Source: CAWFPR01 sp963817635 (GTDB taxonomy: Bacteria; Acidobacteriota; Vicinamibacteria; Vicinamibacterales; 2-12-FULL-66-21). From it: a DNA stretch of 64,000 bases. A program made the position numbers and the translations under genes. Below, piece after piece: positions 9,101 to 16,631 of this stretch (position 1 is the stretch's first letter; each line of letters starts with the position of its first letter). Below the pieces are notes generated by a model. It ran no database searches, was not told the origin of the DNA, and saw nothing but the letters and a program-made list of their open reading frames with translations. Where the stretch lies: the NCBI GenBank assembly GCA_963817635.1, contig CAWFPR010000008.1, positions 1 to 64,000 on the forward strand, in the 5' to 3' direction.

Positions 9101-9691
9101 TCAGACCTTCTTCAGGGTGACGGGAATGGCCTTGAACGGCTTCGACATGGTGTAGTACACGGACGTGATCGAGCAACCGAAGCTCGGCGTTTCGGGGCGA
9201 GCGATTGGGCGCCCCGCGAGCAGGCTCTCCACCGCCGGCTCGAGGTACGGCTCGAACTCCGGGTCTTCCGGGTACTTGAAATTATCGATGGCCCCCCGGT
9301 AGACCAGCCGGCTTTGCGCGTCCGCCAGGAACACGCGCGGGGTCTGCTGCGTGAACAACTGGAGGGCGACGACGGACCCGGCATCGTAGAGCGTTGGAAA
9401 TACCAGGTGACGGGCCGTCTGCGCCGCCCGCACATCGTCGGCCGATTCGCCCTGACGAGACGCAATGGCCGCGAACGCCAGCTCGGGATGCCGCGCGGAA
9501 AAGGTGTTCAGGTATTGGTCGTATCGCTCGCAGTGCGAGCACACGCTCGACCAGAACATCAGGACCGCGCCGCGCGCACCGGCGGCCCGCTCGTGGAGCC
9601 GCCATGTCTCCTGTGGCGAGTTGACGGACGGGAGCGAGATGTCGGGCAGCACGGTTCCGATGCGTTGCTCAGATCGTTCCTCGGTCGACAT
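9101..9691 (-). CDS. Redoxin (thioredoxin-fold) protein
   Basis: A 196-residue thioredoxin-fold protein of the AhpC/TlpA-like type. The redox motif is C51-S-H-C54 in MFWSSVCSHCERY. The cis-Pro region is QQTPRVFLAD, and a third Cys lies near the C-terminus in PSFGCSI. That tail is typical of acidobacterial redoxins. No signal peptide is obvious. It lies between the TauE permease (41 bp upstream) and the FG-GAP/UnbV protein (10 bp downstream), so it probably serves disulfide or peroxide chemistry for this cassette. Confidence 0.85.
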   Translation of the reverse strand: MSTEERSEQRIGTVLPDISLPSVNSPQETWRLHERAAGARGAVLMFWSSVCSHCERYDQYLNTFSARHPELAFAAIASRQGESADDVRAAQTARHLVFPTLYDAGSVVALQLFTQQTPRVFLADAQSRLVYRGAIDNFKYPEDPEFEPYLEPAVESLLAGRPIARPETPSFGCSITSVYYTMSKPFKAIPVTLKKV

Positions 9692-9732
9692 GCGGCATTC
9701 CCTCCTGCTTCCTCACGAGCCACCGATCGTCG

Positions 9733-10728
9733 TCACGCGCCAGGCGCCGCGACTGCGCGGCGATCCGAGGGCGCCAACAGCCAGAGCCCGAGGGCGCTGG
9801 ACGCCGCCAGCGCGATGATACCGGCTCCCTGCGCGAGAGTGGGCCGGACCTGCACGACGGTCGCCCCGAATTGTATCAAGCAGAGCGCCCCGATGATGCG
9901 CAGGAGCGTGGCCCGGGGCATCCGGGTCGCGACATAGGCGCCGGCCGGCGCGCCCACGATCACGATTGGCACGGCGGCCAGCCAGTCGGGGAACACGCCG
10001 GGGTCGATACCCGACGTCGCGAAGCGAAGCGCCAGGCCAACGGGAGACGCGAGGGCCGTCGCGCAGACCGCCGTCGGCACCGCGGCCTTCGGTCCCCAGC
10101 CGAGCCTCAGCACGAGCGTCGCGTACACGACCATTTCGAGTCCCACGCCGATGAGCGATGCGACGGCGCCTCCGATGACGCCAACCGCGAGTCCGATCGC
10201 GGCCACGTCCCTGTCCTCGGCCGTTTCGGGCGGATTCGCGGGCTCGCTCGCGGCGCCGGTCACGAGCCACACGCCGAACGTGATCCACAGGGTCGCGAAC
10301 AGCAGCTTCACCCAATCCGCGGGCACGCGGCCCGCCAGGAGCCACGTGCCGAGCGCGAGCCCGACGACGGCGCCTGCACACGACCAGGCCAACAACCGCC
10401 GCTCGAGCGGAATGCCACGGGCCACGATGAACAACAGGGCGGAGGTCATTCCCACCGACTGAATGGCCAGACCGAAGTCGCGTGCCATCGCCGGCGTGTG
10501 GCCAAAACCCAGGACCAGCGCGGGAAACGCGACCGTTCCGCCGCCCATCGGGGTCGAGCCGGCGACGAGCGACCCTGCAATCATGACGAGCGCCATCGGC
10601 CAGTGGGCGAGCGCGACCAGCCATGCGCCTGGGCGCGACACCAGCACGGCCCACGTGACGATCCACAGGATGACGTAAGCGTGCCAGCCGCGTGCGCCGA
10701 CGAGAGACCGCGCCGCTGCGGGTGTCAC
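9733..10728 (-). CDS. TauE/SafE family membrane permease
   Basis: A 331-residue multi-helix inner-membrane protein of the TauE/SafE (DUF81) family. Members export sulfite, sulfoacetate or other small anions, or act as metal-linked permeases. The family's two half-repeats show as SLVAGSTPMGGGTVAFPALV and GVIGGAVASLIGVGLEMVVY. A longer frame reaches 10971, but the N-terminal part is a shadow of the upstream gene. GTG at 10728 begins just after the stop of that gene (10731-10733), the expected coupled start. Substrate unknown. Confidence 0.85.
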   Translation of the reverse strand: MTPAAARSLVGARGWHAYVILWIVTWAVLVSRPGAWLVALAHWPMALVMIAGSLVAGSTPMGGGTVAFPALVLGFGHTPAMARDFGLAIQSVGMTSALLFIVARGIPLERRLLAWSCAGAVVGLALGTWLLAGRVPADWVKLLFATLWITFGVWLVTGAASEPANPPETAEDRDVAAIGLAVGVIGGAVASLIGVGLEMVVYATLVLRLGWGPKAAVPTAVCATALASPVGLALRFATSGIDPGVFPDWLAAVPIVIVGAPAGAYVATRMPRATLLRIIGALCLIQFGATVVQVRPTLAQGAGIIALAASSALGLWLLAPSDRRAVAAPGA

Positions 10729-10730
10729 CT

Positions 10731-12266
10731 TCAGGGCGCCTGCCTCCGGAAGACGATGGAGAACAACGTGACGGCCCCAATCGCCGCGAACAGGCAGGCG
10801 GCCACCGGATCGGCCCACGCCACGCCGGACGCCACCAGGACGGGCGACGCAATCCCGATCGCGGTGAGCGCCAGCAGCAACGACCCGACGACCACAATCG
10901 ATGCCCCCGACCCGGCGCCACCGTGATCGGACCCGATCGGCCCCGAGGCGAGCGCGGTCACGAACCGCCACGCGGCCTCGCGGAAGGATCGAGCGGTGGA
11001 CGGCGATACGCCGGTGAACGCTTCCACCTGGAAGGCGACGAGCCGGAGTTGGAGGGCTTCGAGCGTGTCGCGGAGCACGTCGGCTTCCGCACCCATGATC
11101 GTGGCGGCCCTGACCGCCGCGAGGCAGCCGCGGTAGAAGGACACCAGGCGCGCCTTCGGCTGGTAGCCGTGTTCGACGGCAATGCGCCAGTGCGCCAGCA
11201 GCTGCGCCATGAGCTCGCTGCCACCCGCGGCGTCCGAATCCGCACTCCAGGAGTGACGGATCCGCCGCTCGAGGCCCGCGGCGTCGGCCGATCGCCCTGG
11301 CACGAGCTCGCGCATCAGGTACCGGATCGCCAGATCCGGATCGCCGCCGGCCACGGCAACCAGATAGCCCTGAATGGTCACCTGGGCGTCTGTCGGAAGG
11401 CTGGTGAACAGCCGGCCCCCGAGGGCGACCTCGCGTCGTCCCGCGAGAATGAAATCGTTCGGAGTGGGTTCTTCCGGGAAGGTCCGCCCGAGCAGTGCCT
11501 GGCGCAGCCAGGCGCGACAGGCGCTGGGGCCGGCCTCCTCGTGACCGAAGCCCGGTGTGTCCGGGGGCACGGACGCGATCTCATCCCAGACCGCCACGCG
11601 TCTCGACGACAAGCCGGGATGCGGCCGGCGCGCCCGCAGCGGCGGAAACCGGCGCGCGTCGGCCACGAGCACCTGGCCGGCGGCGACGTCGCCGGACAAA
11701 TCCAGCCGACGGCGCAGGAGCGCGCGGTAGTCCTCGACCAGGCCCGCGAACATGTCCGGACCGCCGACCGTGCGCGCGAGCGCCTCCGAGAGCACCGACA
11801 GCATCGGCAGCTCGCGTTCGGCCCGCGCCTCGAACGACGGGGGCACGCAGCTGACGGTCACTGCATCGGTGGGCGTCAACCATGCCCGGTGCGACTGGGT
11901 CGGGAATCGCGTGTCGCCGGGCGTCTCGTCGAACGCGTAGCACACGTCCCGGACCGGGCTGCGCCACTCCGCTTCCAGGAGCGCCAGGATTTCCGATGAT
12001 GGCGCCGGCGCTGGCCCGTCCGGCACGTCGGCGAGATCCGCCCGTAATCCAGCCGGCACCACGTCCGCGCGCGTCGCGAGGAAACGCGCGAAGCCGGAGA
12101 ACACCGGACCGAGGTCGGCCAGCGTCCGCAGCAGTTCCTCGGACGCACCTTCGGTGCTGGCGAGCTCGCGAACGTCACGGGCGGCAGCCTCGAGCCGCTG
12201 CCTCGCGTCGCCGTGGCTCTGCGGCCCGACGGGTGATGCGGATAACGCGTCGAGCGTGTCGCTCAT
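10731..12266 (-). CDS. Hypothetical protein with two C-terminal membrane helices, 511 aa
   Basis: The start is the ATG at 12266, overlapping the stop of the AarF-like gene as ATGA, so a longer upstream extension is rejected. The protein is mostly alpha-helical and probably cytoplasmic for about 440 residues, with scattered Trp and Arg. It ends in two hydrophobic helices (SIVVVGSLLLALTAIGIASP and ADPVAACLFAAIGAVTLFSI). No catalytic motif was recognised. Its tight place between an AarF/UbiB-like kinase and a TauE permease suggests a membrane-anchored partner of one of them. Family not identified. Confidence 0.75.
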   Translation of the reverse strand: MSDTLDALSASPVGPQSHGDARQRLEAAARDVRELASTEGASEELLRTLADLGPVFSGFARFLATRADVVPAGLRADLADVPDGPAPAPSSEILALLEAEWRSPVRDVCYAFDETPGDTRFPTQSHRAWLTPTDAVTVSCVPPSFEARAERELPMLSVLSEALARTVGGPDMFAGLVEDYRALLRRRLDLSGDVAAGQVLVADARRFPPLRARRPHPGLSSRRVAVWDEIASVPPDTPGFGHEEAGPSACRAWLRQALLGRTFPEEPTPNDFILAGRREVALGGRLFTSLPTDAQVTIQGYLVAVAGGDPDLAIRYLMRELVPGRSADAAGLERRIRHSWSADSDAAGGSELMAQLLAHWRIAVEHGYQPKARLVSFYRGCLAAVRAATIMGAEADVLRDTLEALQLRLVAFQVEAFTGVSPSTARSFREAAWRFVTALASGPIGSDHGGAGSGASIVVVGSLLLALTAIGIASPVLVASGVAWADPVAACLFAAIGAVTLFSIVFRRQAP

Positions 12267-13930
12267 GAATGCCGCACCAGGTCGATCACGAGCGCGACGA
12301 GCGCAATGGATCCCACGGCCAGTTCGGCGGTTCCGAGATTGACACCGGCCTGGAGCGGTTCCGGCGCCTTCGACACGCACACGGCGCAGGCCAACGCCGT
12401 GGCGCCGAGCTGCAACGACGCCGCGCCTGCCCGCGCCCGGAGGAGCCGGAGACGGGCGACCCCGCTGAGGCCCCGGCTCGCGAGGGCGCGGCCCGATTCG
12501 ACCGCGCGCAGCCCGCCGGCCCACGCCGCGAACAGGAGCTGGCGGCCGGACTCGGCCTCCAGCGTCATCATGGAGGCCTGCTCGATCTCTTGACCAAGGT
12601 CGAGAACGGGCGCGAAGCGGTGGATCACGCCGTCCAGGGTCATGACCGAGCGGATGTACTTCACGACCTCACGCTCCGGCAGCATCGCGGTCTTGCGCGA
12701 CAGCGCCAGCATTTCAACCATCGTGAGCGCCGCGGGCTTGGTGAGCCGCGTGCCCCCGGGGCCTCCGTACCAGCCGTCTGCGAGCTCCGCGAGGCCGTCG
12801 CGAAACGCCGCGGGATCCGCGTCGGGCCGTGGCACCACCAGCTTGACGAAGGCGCGGTAGAGATCGTCGATGTCGCGACGCACGAGCGCGAGCGTCATGG
12901 CGGCGAGCCAGGTTCGAGTGTAGGGGCCGACGGTGCCCGTGATGCCGAAGTCCACGTAGCCGACGACGTTGTCCGGCAGGATGAGGAGGTTCGCGGGGTG
13001 CAGGTCGGCGTGGAAGAGCCCGTGGCGAAACGAATCGGTCGTGAAGTTGAAGATGATCTGCCGCCCGAAGGCGGCGGGGTCGAAGCCCTGGCCCTTGAGC
13101 CGTTCGGACAGCGCCTGGTCGTTCGACGAAACGGCCCGCATGTAGGCGGCCATCGTGACGCCATCGAGGTATTCGGTGACGAGCACGCGTCTGGTGGTCA
13201 GCCCGAGCATCACCTCCGGCACGCGTACGCCTCGGCGGCCGACCGATTGGCGCCGCACGAGCGTCAGGTGCCGGGCTTCGCGGCGGAAGTCGAGCTCCTC
13301 GTCCGTCCACCCGGCGAACTCCCGGATGGGCTCGTCGAGCCAGTAGAGCGCCCGCACGCGGAAGGTCTGGACGAGGCGCAGCAGCAGCAGCATCATCCTG
13401 ACGTCGGACCGAAACTGCTGTTCGACGCCGGGGCGCTGGACCTTGACCACGACGGCGCGTTCGTCGACCCGCGCGCGGTGCACCTGCGCGATCGACGCCG
13501 TGGCGAGCGGCTCGGGATCGATGGCCTGCAGCCGGGCGGCAGCCGGCCCGAGTTCGGCGACAATCGTCTGCATCACGGCGGCGAGCGGCACCGGGGCGAC
13601 CCGGTCGAGCAGGTCGAGCAACTGCGTGGCGTACCCGGGGGGCAGCAGGTCCGGCTGGACGGCCAGCACCTGCCCGAATTTCACGAAGCTCCCGCCCAGA
13701 TCTTCGAGGAGGGTGCGAAATCGCATCGCCCCCGAGAACCCGGCCGTCGCGAAGCGGCGCGAGAGCCAGCCCCAGCCCAACCGGTCGGCCGCGGCCGCGA
13801 CGGCGTGCGTGAGGAGAACGGCGGCAACGTGCCGCATCCGCCCTGGGAACGACTGGGAAGCCGCCTGGGTCGCAGTGCCGTCGGTGGGAGTCGGACCAAG
13901 CGGGGTCGGCCGCTGGACTGCTCCGGACAT
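12263..13930 (-). CDS. AarF/UbiB (ABC1) family protein kinase-like
   Basis: An ABC1-family atypical kinase, about 555 residues if it starts at the ATG at 13930. Key motifs are all present: VKFGQ (the KxGQ nucleotide lid), the Ala-rich loop EPLATASIAQVHRA, the lysine strand VVVKVQRPGV, the catalytic loop GLFHADLHPANLL and VDFGITG. The C-terminus has a hydrophobic pair of segments (AELAVGSIALVALVIDLV). The family supports quinone synthesis in E. coli and lipid homeostasis elsewhere. Here the partners are TauE, redoxin and UnbV-type genes, not ubi genes, so a quinone role is doubtful. Frames reach 14212, but 13930 is the most natural start. Confidence 0.85.
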   Translation of the reverse strand: MSGAVQRPTPLGPTPTDGTATQAASQSFPGRMRHVAAVLLTHAVAAAADRLGWGWLSRRFATAGFSGAMRFRTLLEDLGGSFVKFGQVLAVQPDLLPPGYATQLLDLLDRVAPVPLAAVMQTIVAELGPAAARLQAIDPEPLATASIAQVHRARVDERAVVVKVQRPGVEQQFRSDVRMMLLLLRLVQTFRVRALYWLDEPIREFAGWTDEELDFRREARHLTLVRRQSVGRRGVRVPEVMLGLTTRRVLVTEYLDGVTMAAYMRAVSSNDQALSERLKGQGFDPAAFGRQIIFNFTTDSFRHGLFHADLHPANLLILPDNVVGYVDFGITGTVGPYTRTWLAAMTLALVRRDIDDLYRAFVKLVVPRPDADPAAFRDGLAELADGWYGGPGGTRLTKPAALTMVEMLALSRKTAMLPEREVVKYIRSVMTLDGVIHRFAPVLDLGQEIEQASMMTLEAESGRQLLFAAWAGGLRAVESGRALASRGLSGVARLRLLRARAGAASLQLGATALACAVCVSKAPEPLQAGVNLGTAELAVGSIALVALVIDLVRHS

Positions 13931-14513
13931 CGCTGATTGTGACACGTCGCCTTGTTCGGAAACGGGGATCTTAGCATGAGCGAGGGCACCAACCGGGCCG
14001 GAACCTGACGCGTGCACGTTCCGGAAGCGCCAAGGTCCGGCGCTTCCGGCAGGCGGCAAGACGACGCTCGCCTCGCCGGAAAAAGTATCTGCAGCGTCAC
14101 GGCGCATTACACGGCGCGGCACGCCAGCGGGGATCCGTTTCAAGCAAGGTCGCTGACGTGAAGAGTAATGTGGGCCGCGTAGACGACTTGCAACCACCCT
14201 TCTTAACTGCATCGGTGCCGCCGTCCGATCCAGCCGTCGGTAACTCCATACACATGAGCTGTTTCCGGCTCAAGAGATTCACCAGGAGGTGAATGCCGCA
14301 CGTAGGGCACGTACCTTGCGCGTCTCCCGCTTGGCTCTGTCGCCCGCGGGTGGGCGCCCCCAACCGTTGCCGACCAGGGCGGGACCCTTCTAGCGATTGG
14401 CCCGACACAACTGCACCCCATGCCACCGCCACGACCTATTTGGGTTGCAGATGGCGTCGAGTCCTGATAGAAACTCATTTCCCGTTGCGCAAGACTCAAG
14501 GGAGGGCACATTG
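13931..14513. other. Intergenic region, 583 bp
   Basis: This is the divergent spacer between the AarF-like operon and the CHRD/PEP-CTERM gene, so it should hold promoters for both. A small stem (GAGC/GCTC near 14257-14272) and an AGGAGGTGAATG at about 14284-14295 with a short open frame are visible. No conserved protein, tRNA or known riboswitch core was recognised. Confidence 0.4.
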
Positions 14514-15209
14514 ATGAACACCAGCGTCAAGTCAGTCGCTCTTGGCCTGCTGGCCGCTGCGGCGGCCACACTCCTGCTGGCGTTGCCGGCGAACGCGGCC
14601 GTCATCACGCTCAGCGGGGCACTGACGGCCGACCAGGTGGTTGACGGCGGCGGAAGCACCTCCACTGCGACAGGGTTCGCCACGCTGTACATCAACACCG
14701 GTGCGGCCACCGGCACGCTCGATGCCATGAGCATGACGCTGGACTTCACCTGGTCGGGGCTCACTGGTCCGGCTGACCGGTCGCACCTGCATGACGCACC
14801 GGCGGGCGAGAGTCGGCTGGTGTACGACCCCTTCTCTGCATTCTTCGACGAGGTGTTCTACACCGACAACCCCCTGCGGACGATCGACTGCACGCCATGG
14901 GGTGTCTTTGACACCTGCGTGCCGGCTGCAGGCACCTTGCACTTCGTTCAGGCCTTCACGGACTTCATTGATCTGGACCCGTCCTGTGACCCGACGGGTG
15001 AAGTGTGCTCCGTGGACAGGCTTGTCTACATGGCGCTCAACGACATCATCTACCTCGACATCCACACCGAGATGTTTCCGTCGGGCGAACTGCGCGGGCA
15101 ACTCAAGCCGGTCCCGGAGCCGGGCGTGGTGTGGCTCCTGGCGGTGCCGGCGCTGTGGCTGGTGCGGCGTGAGCGTTCGCGCGCGGGGCGCCGGCTCGCA
15201 ACGGGCTGA
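14514..15209 (+). CDS. CHRD domain protein with PEP-CTERM sorting tail
   Basis: The ATG at 14514 has a strong ribosome-binding site (gggaggg, nine bases upstream), so the longer frame from 14397 is rejected. The product is a 231-residue secreted protein. Signal peptide LGLLAAAAATLLLALPANAA leads to a CHRD-type beta domain (about 25-195, with RSHLHDAPAGESR). Then come VPEPGVVWLLAVPALWLV and RRERSR, a PEP-CTERM signal for exosortase processing. Four Cys (in TIDCTPWGVFDTC and DPSCDPTGEVC) suggest disulfides. The repeat-plus-terminator unit follows it. Confidence 0.85.
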   Translation: MNTSVKSVALGLLAAAAATLLLALPANAAVITLSGALTADQVVDGGGSTSTATGFATLYINTGAATGTLDAMSMTLDFTWSGLTGPADRSHLHDAPAGESRLVYDPFSAFFDEVFYTDNPLRTIDCTPWGVFDTCVPAAGTLHFVQAFTDFIDLDPSCDPTGEVCSVDRLVYMALNDIIYLDIHTEMFPSGELRGQLKPVPEPGVVWLLAVPALWLVRRERSRAGRRLATG

Positions 15210-15244
15210 GCCCGGGTTTGCGCCGGCGCCGTCAGACGCGTCGA

Positions 15245-15340
15245 TTGCAGACTGCAGAGTGCAGACTGCCGATTGACGGAGTGCCGATTGCCGATTGGCG
15301 ATTGGCGATTGCCGATTGCCGTATTGACGATTGATGATTG
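15245..15340. repeat. Short tandem repeat tract (7-nt units)
   Basis: Degenerate heptamers run without interruption: first GCAGACT/GCAGAGT, then TGCCGAT/TGGCGAT units, ending ttgacgattgatgattg. The final ~20 bases are the same as at 57-76, and both tracts lead into the same hairpin. Confidence 0.85.
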
Positions 15341-15375
15341 GGCGGTGGCGCAAGAGTGCCACCGCCTTTTCTTTT
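15341..15375 (+). terminator. Rho-independent terminator
   Basis: A 9-bp perfect stem (GGCGGTGGC at 15341-15349, GCCACCGCC at 15358-15366) is followed by TTTTCTTTT. It ends the CHRD/PEP-CTERM gene transcript and is homologous to the hairpins at 77 and 53862. Confidence 0.85.
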
Positions 15376-15645
15376 GTCGATGGTAGCGGTCTCGAGAACA
15401 GTGTGAGGATCGAGGAAGCTGCTCGAATCCAATCCATCGCTGAAGTGACGAAGACCGGCCCGCGGGTTCGCCACGCTCCAGTCGGGCATTACCGTGGTCA
15501 CCTATCGCGGTCGCCGCGTCGCGGCGCTTCACCATTTGACGCATCCGTGACCGGCCGGCCTCTCCCCAACCGCGAGGCGGCGATACGGAACGGTCGAAGG
15601 TCCCGGTCGATTCTGCCGTGTACCAGTCCGAGCTGCGCGAGGACC

Positions 15646-15907
15646 GGTGATCTACTTCGACGCGGCGTACATCGCCAAGTGTTACCTCAATGAGCCGGGC
15701 GCGGATCGAGTCCGCGAAGTGGCCTACGGCGCGGACGGCCTTCATCTGTGAGCTGGCGCGACTGGAGTTTGCCTCGATCCTCAAGCGGCATGTCAGGGAG
15801 CACCACGTGACCGCCGGGAGATGAAGGCGATCTGAAGGAGTTCGAAGAGGATGAGAAGAATGGCGTGTGGCAGTGGTTTGGTGTGACGTCGATCTCCGGA
15901 GAAGCGC
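15646..15907 (+). pseudogene. vapC: VapC-type PIN toxin, decayed
   Basis: Reading across three single-base shifts gives VIYFDAAYIAKCYLNEPGAD, then AFICELARLEFASILKRHV, then EMKAILKEFEEDEKNGVWQW. This is the standard course of a PIN-domain ribonuclease, with the first acidic residue in YFDAAY and an ELARLEF helix. Shifts are needed near 15718, 15820 and 15836, and the C-terminal third is absent. About 15458-15550 just upstream, ITVVTYRGRRVAALHHL resembles the end of a Phd/YefM antitoxin, so this may be a dead toxin-antitoxin pair. Confidence 0.6.
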
Positions 15908-16289
15908 CATGCCGCCGTCGACACGAACGTGCTGGTCCGGCTCGTCACTCGCGATGACGCCAAGCAGGTGGCGGCCGCCGAGGCGTTCGTCGCGGCAGGG
16001 GCCTGGGTGCCACACCTGGCCCTGGCTGAAGCGACGTGGGTGCTGGCATCGGTCTACGACCGCAGCGCCGAGGCGATCGCGTCGGCGGTCGAGATGCTCC
16101 TGAGTCACCAGCATCTGACGGTGCAGGACCCTGACGTCGTCGCTGCGGCGGTTGCGCAATTTCGGCGGAGACCGGCCGTCGGCTTCTCGGATTGCCTCAT
16201 GGTCGAGATCAGCCGGAAGGCCGGCCACGGCCCGCTCGGCACCTTCGACCGGCGATCTTGGCAGGATTGACGGTGCACACCGGCTGTGA
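15908..16289 (+). pseudogene. vapC: VapC-type PIN toxin with two frameshifts
   Basis: The frame reads AAVDTNVLVRLVTRDDAKQV, then WVPHLALAEATWVLASVYDR and VGFSDCLMVEISRKAGH: all three acidic positions of a PIN ribonuclease. No in-frame start exists. The ATG at 15909-15911 would join correctly (MAAVDTN) if one base were restored. Near 16255 an extra C hides the usual ending, and without it the protein runs FDRDLGRIDGAHRL to a stop at 16287-16289. One base missing and one gained in 380 bp means it is either dead or in a poorly called stretch. Confidence 0.65.
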
Positions 16290-16311
16290 CGCCAACGTGC
16301 GGGGCCGAGAC

Positions 16312-16530
16312 TCATCGGACACGCAGGTCGGACAGCACGTCAGGACGTAACGCGTTCTGAATCCTGTCACGACTTCCGAAGGCTGCTGGGACCCGGCCCC
16401 CCTGTCTGCCGGGGCCGTCACCGTCGCGCAGACGGGCCGCCTGGACCGGGGGGGTCTCGAGGTCGATCCTCGCGACGATCCGGTGCAGGATGCTGCCGGC
16501 GGGACGACGGGGTTCGTAGCTTGCCGCAAC
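16312..16530 (-). mobile_element. IS91-family transposase remnant (N-terminal part)
   Basis: On the minus strand the frame reads SYEPRRPAGSILHRIVARID, then LETPPVQAARLRDGDG. This resembles the opening of IS91-type rolling-circle transposases (YRPRRPEASVLYRVV..HLETFL). The likeness fades after about 60 residues and there is no catalytic Tyr region. It sits just upstream of the M28-cyclophilin gene, and a C-terminal IS91-like scrap lies just downstream of that gene. Recognition is from memory of the family and is moderate. Confidence 0.45.
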
Positions 16531-16631
16531 AGGTTTGCCTCGAGGCACTCGAGGACATCGCCCTGCCGAGTCGGCTATGCTCTGATCACGTCGGCGCATC
16601 CACCTACCGCACTCATGGCATCGGAGGACTT

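Noticed and set aside
7060..9120. 686-codon plus-strand frame opposite the FG-GAP/UnbV gene
   Set aside because: It is an antisense shadow: repeats of Val/Arg/Asp mirror the calcium-loop repeats on the real strand.
14293..14514. Short frame after AGGAGGTGAATG upstream of the CHRD gene
   Set aside because: The ribosome-binding site looks good, but the peptide (rich in Pro, Arg, Cys) has no coding character or recognisable family.
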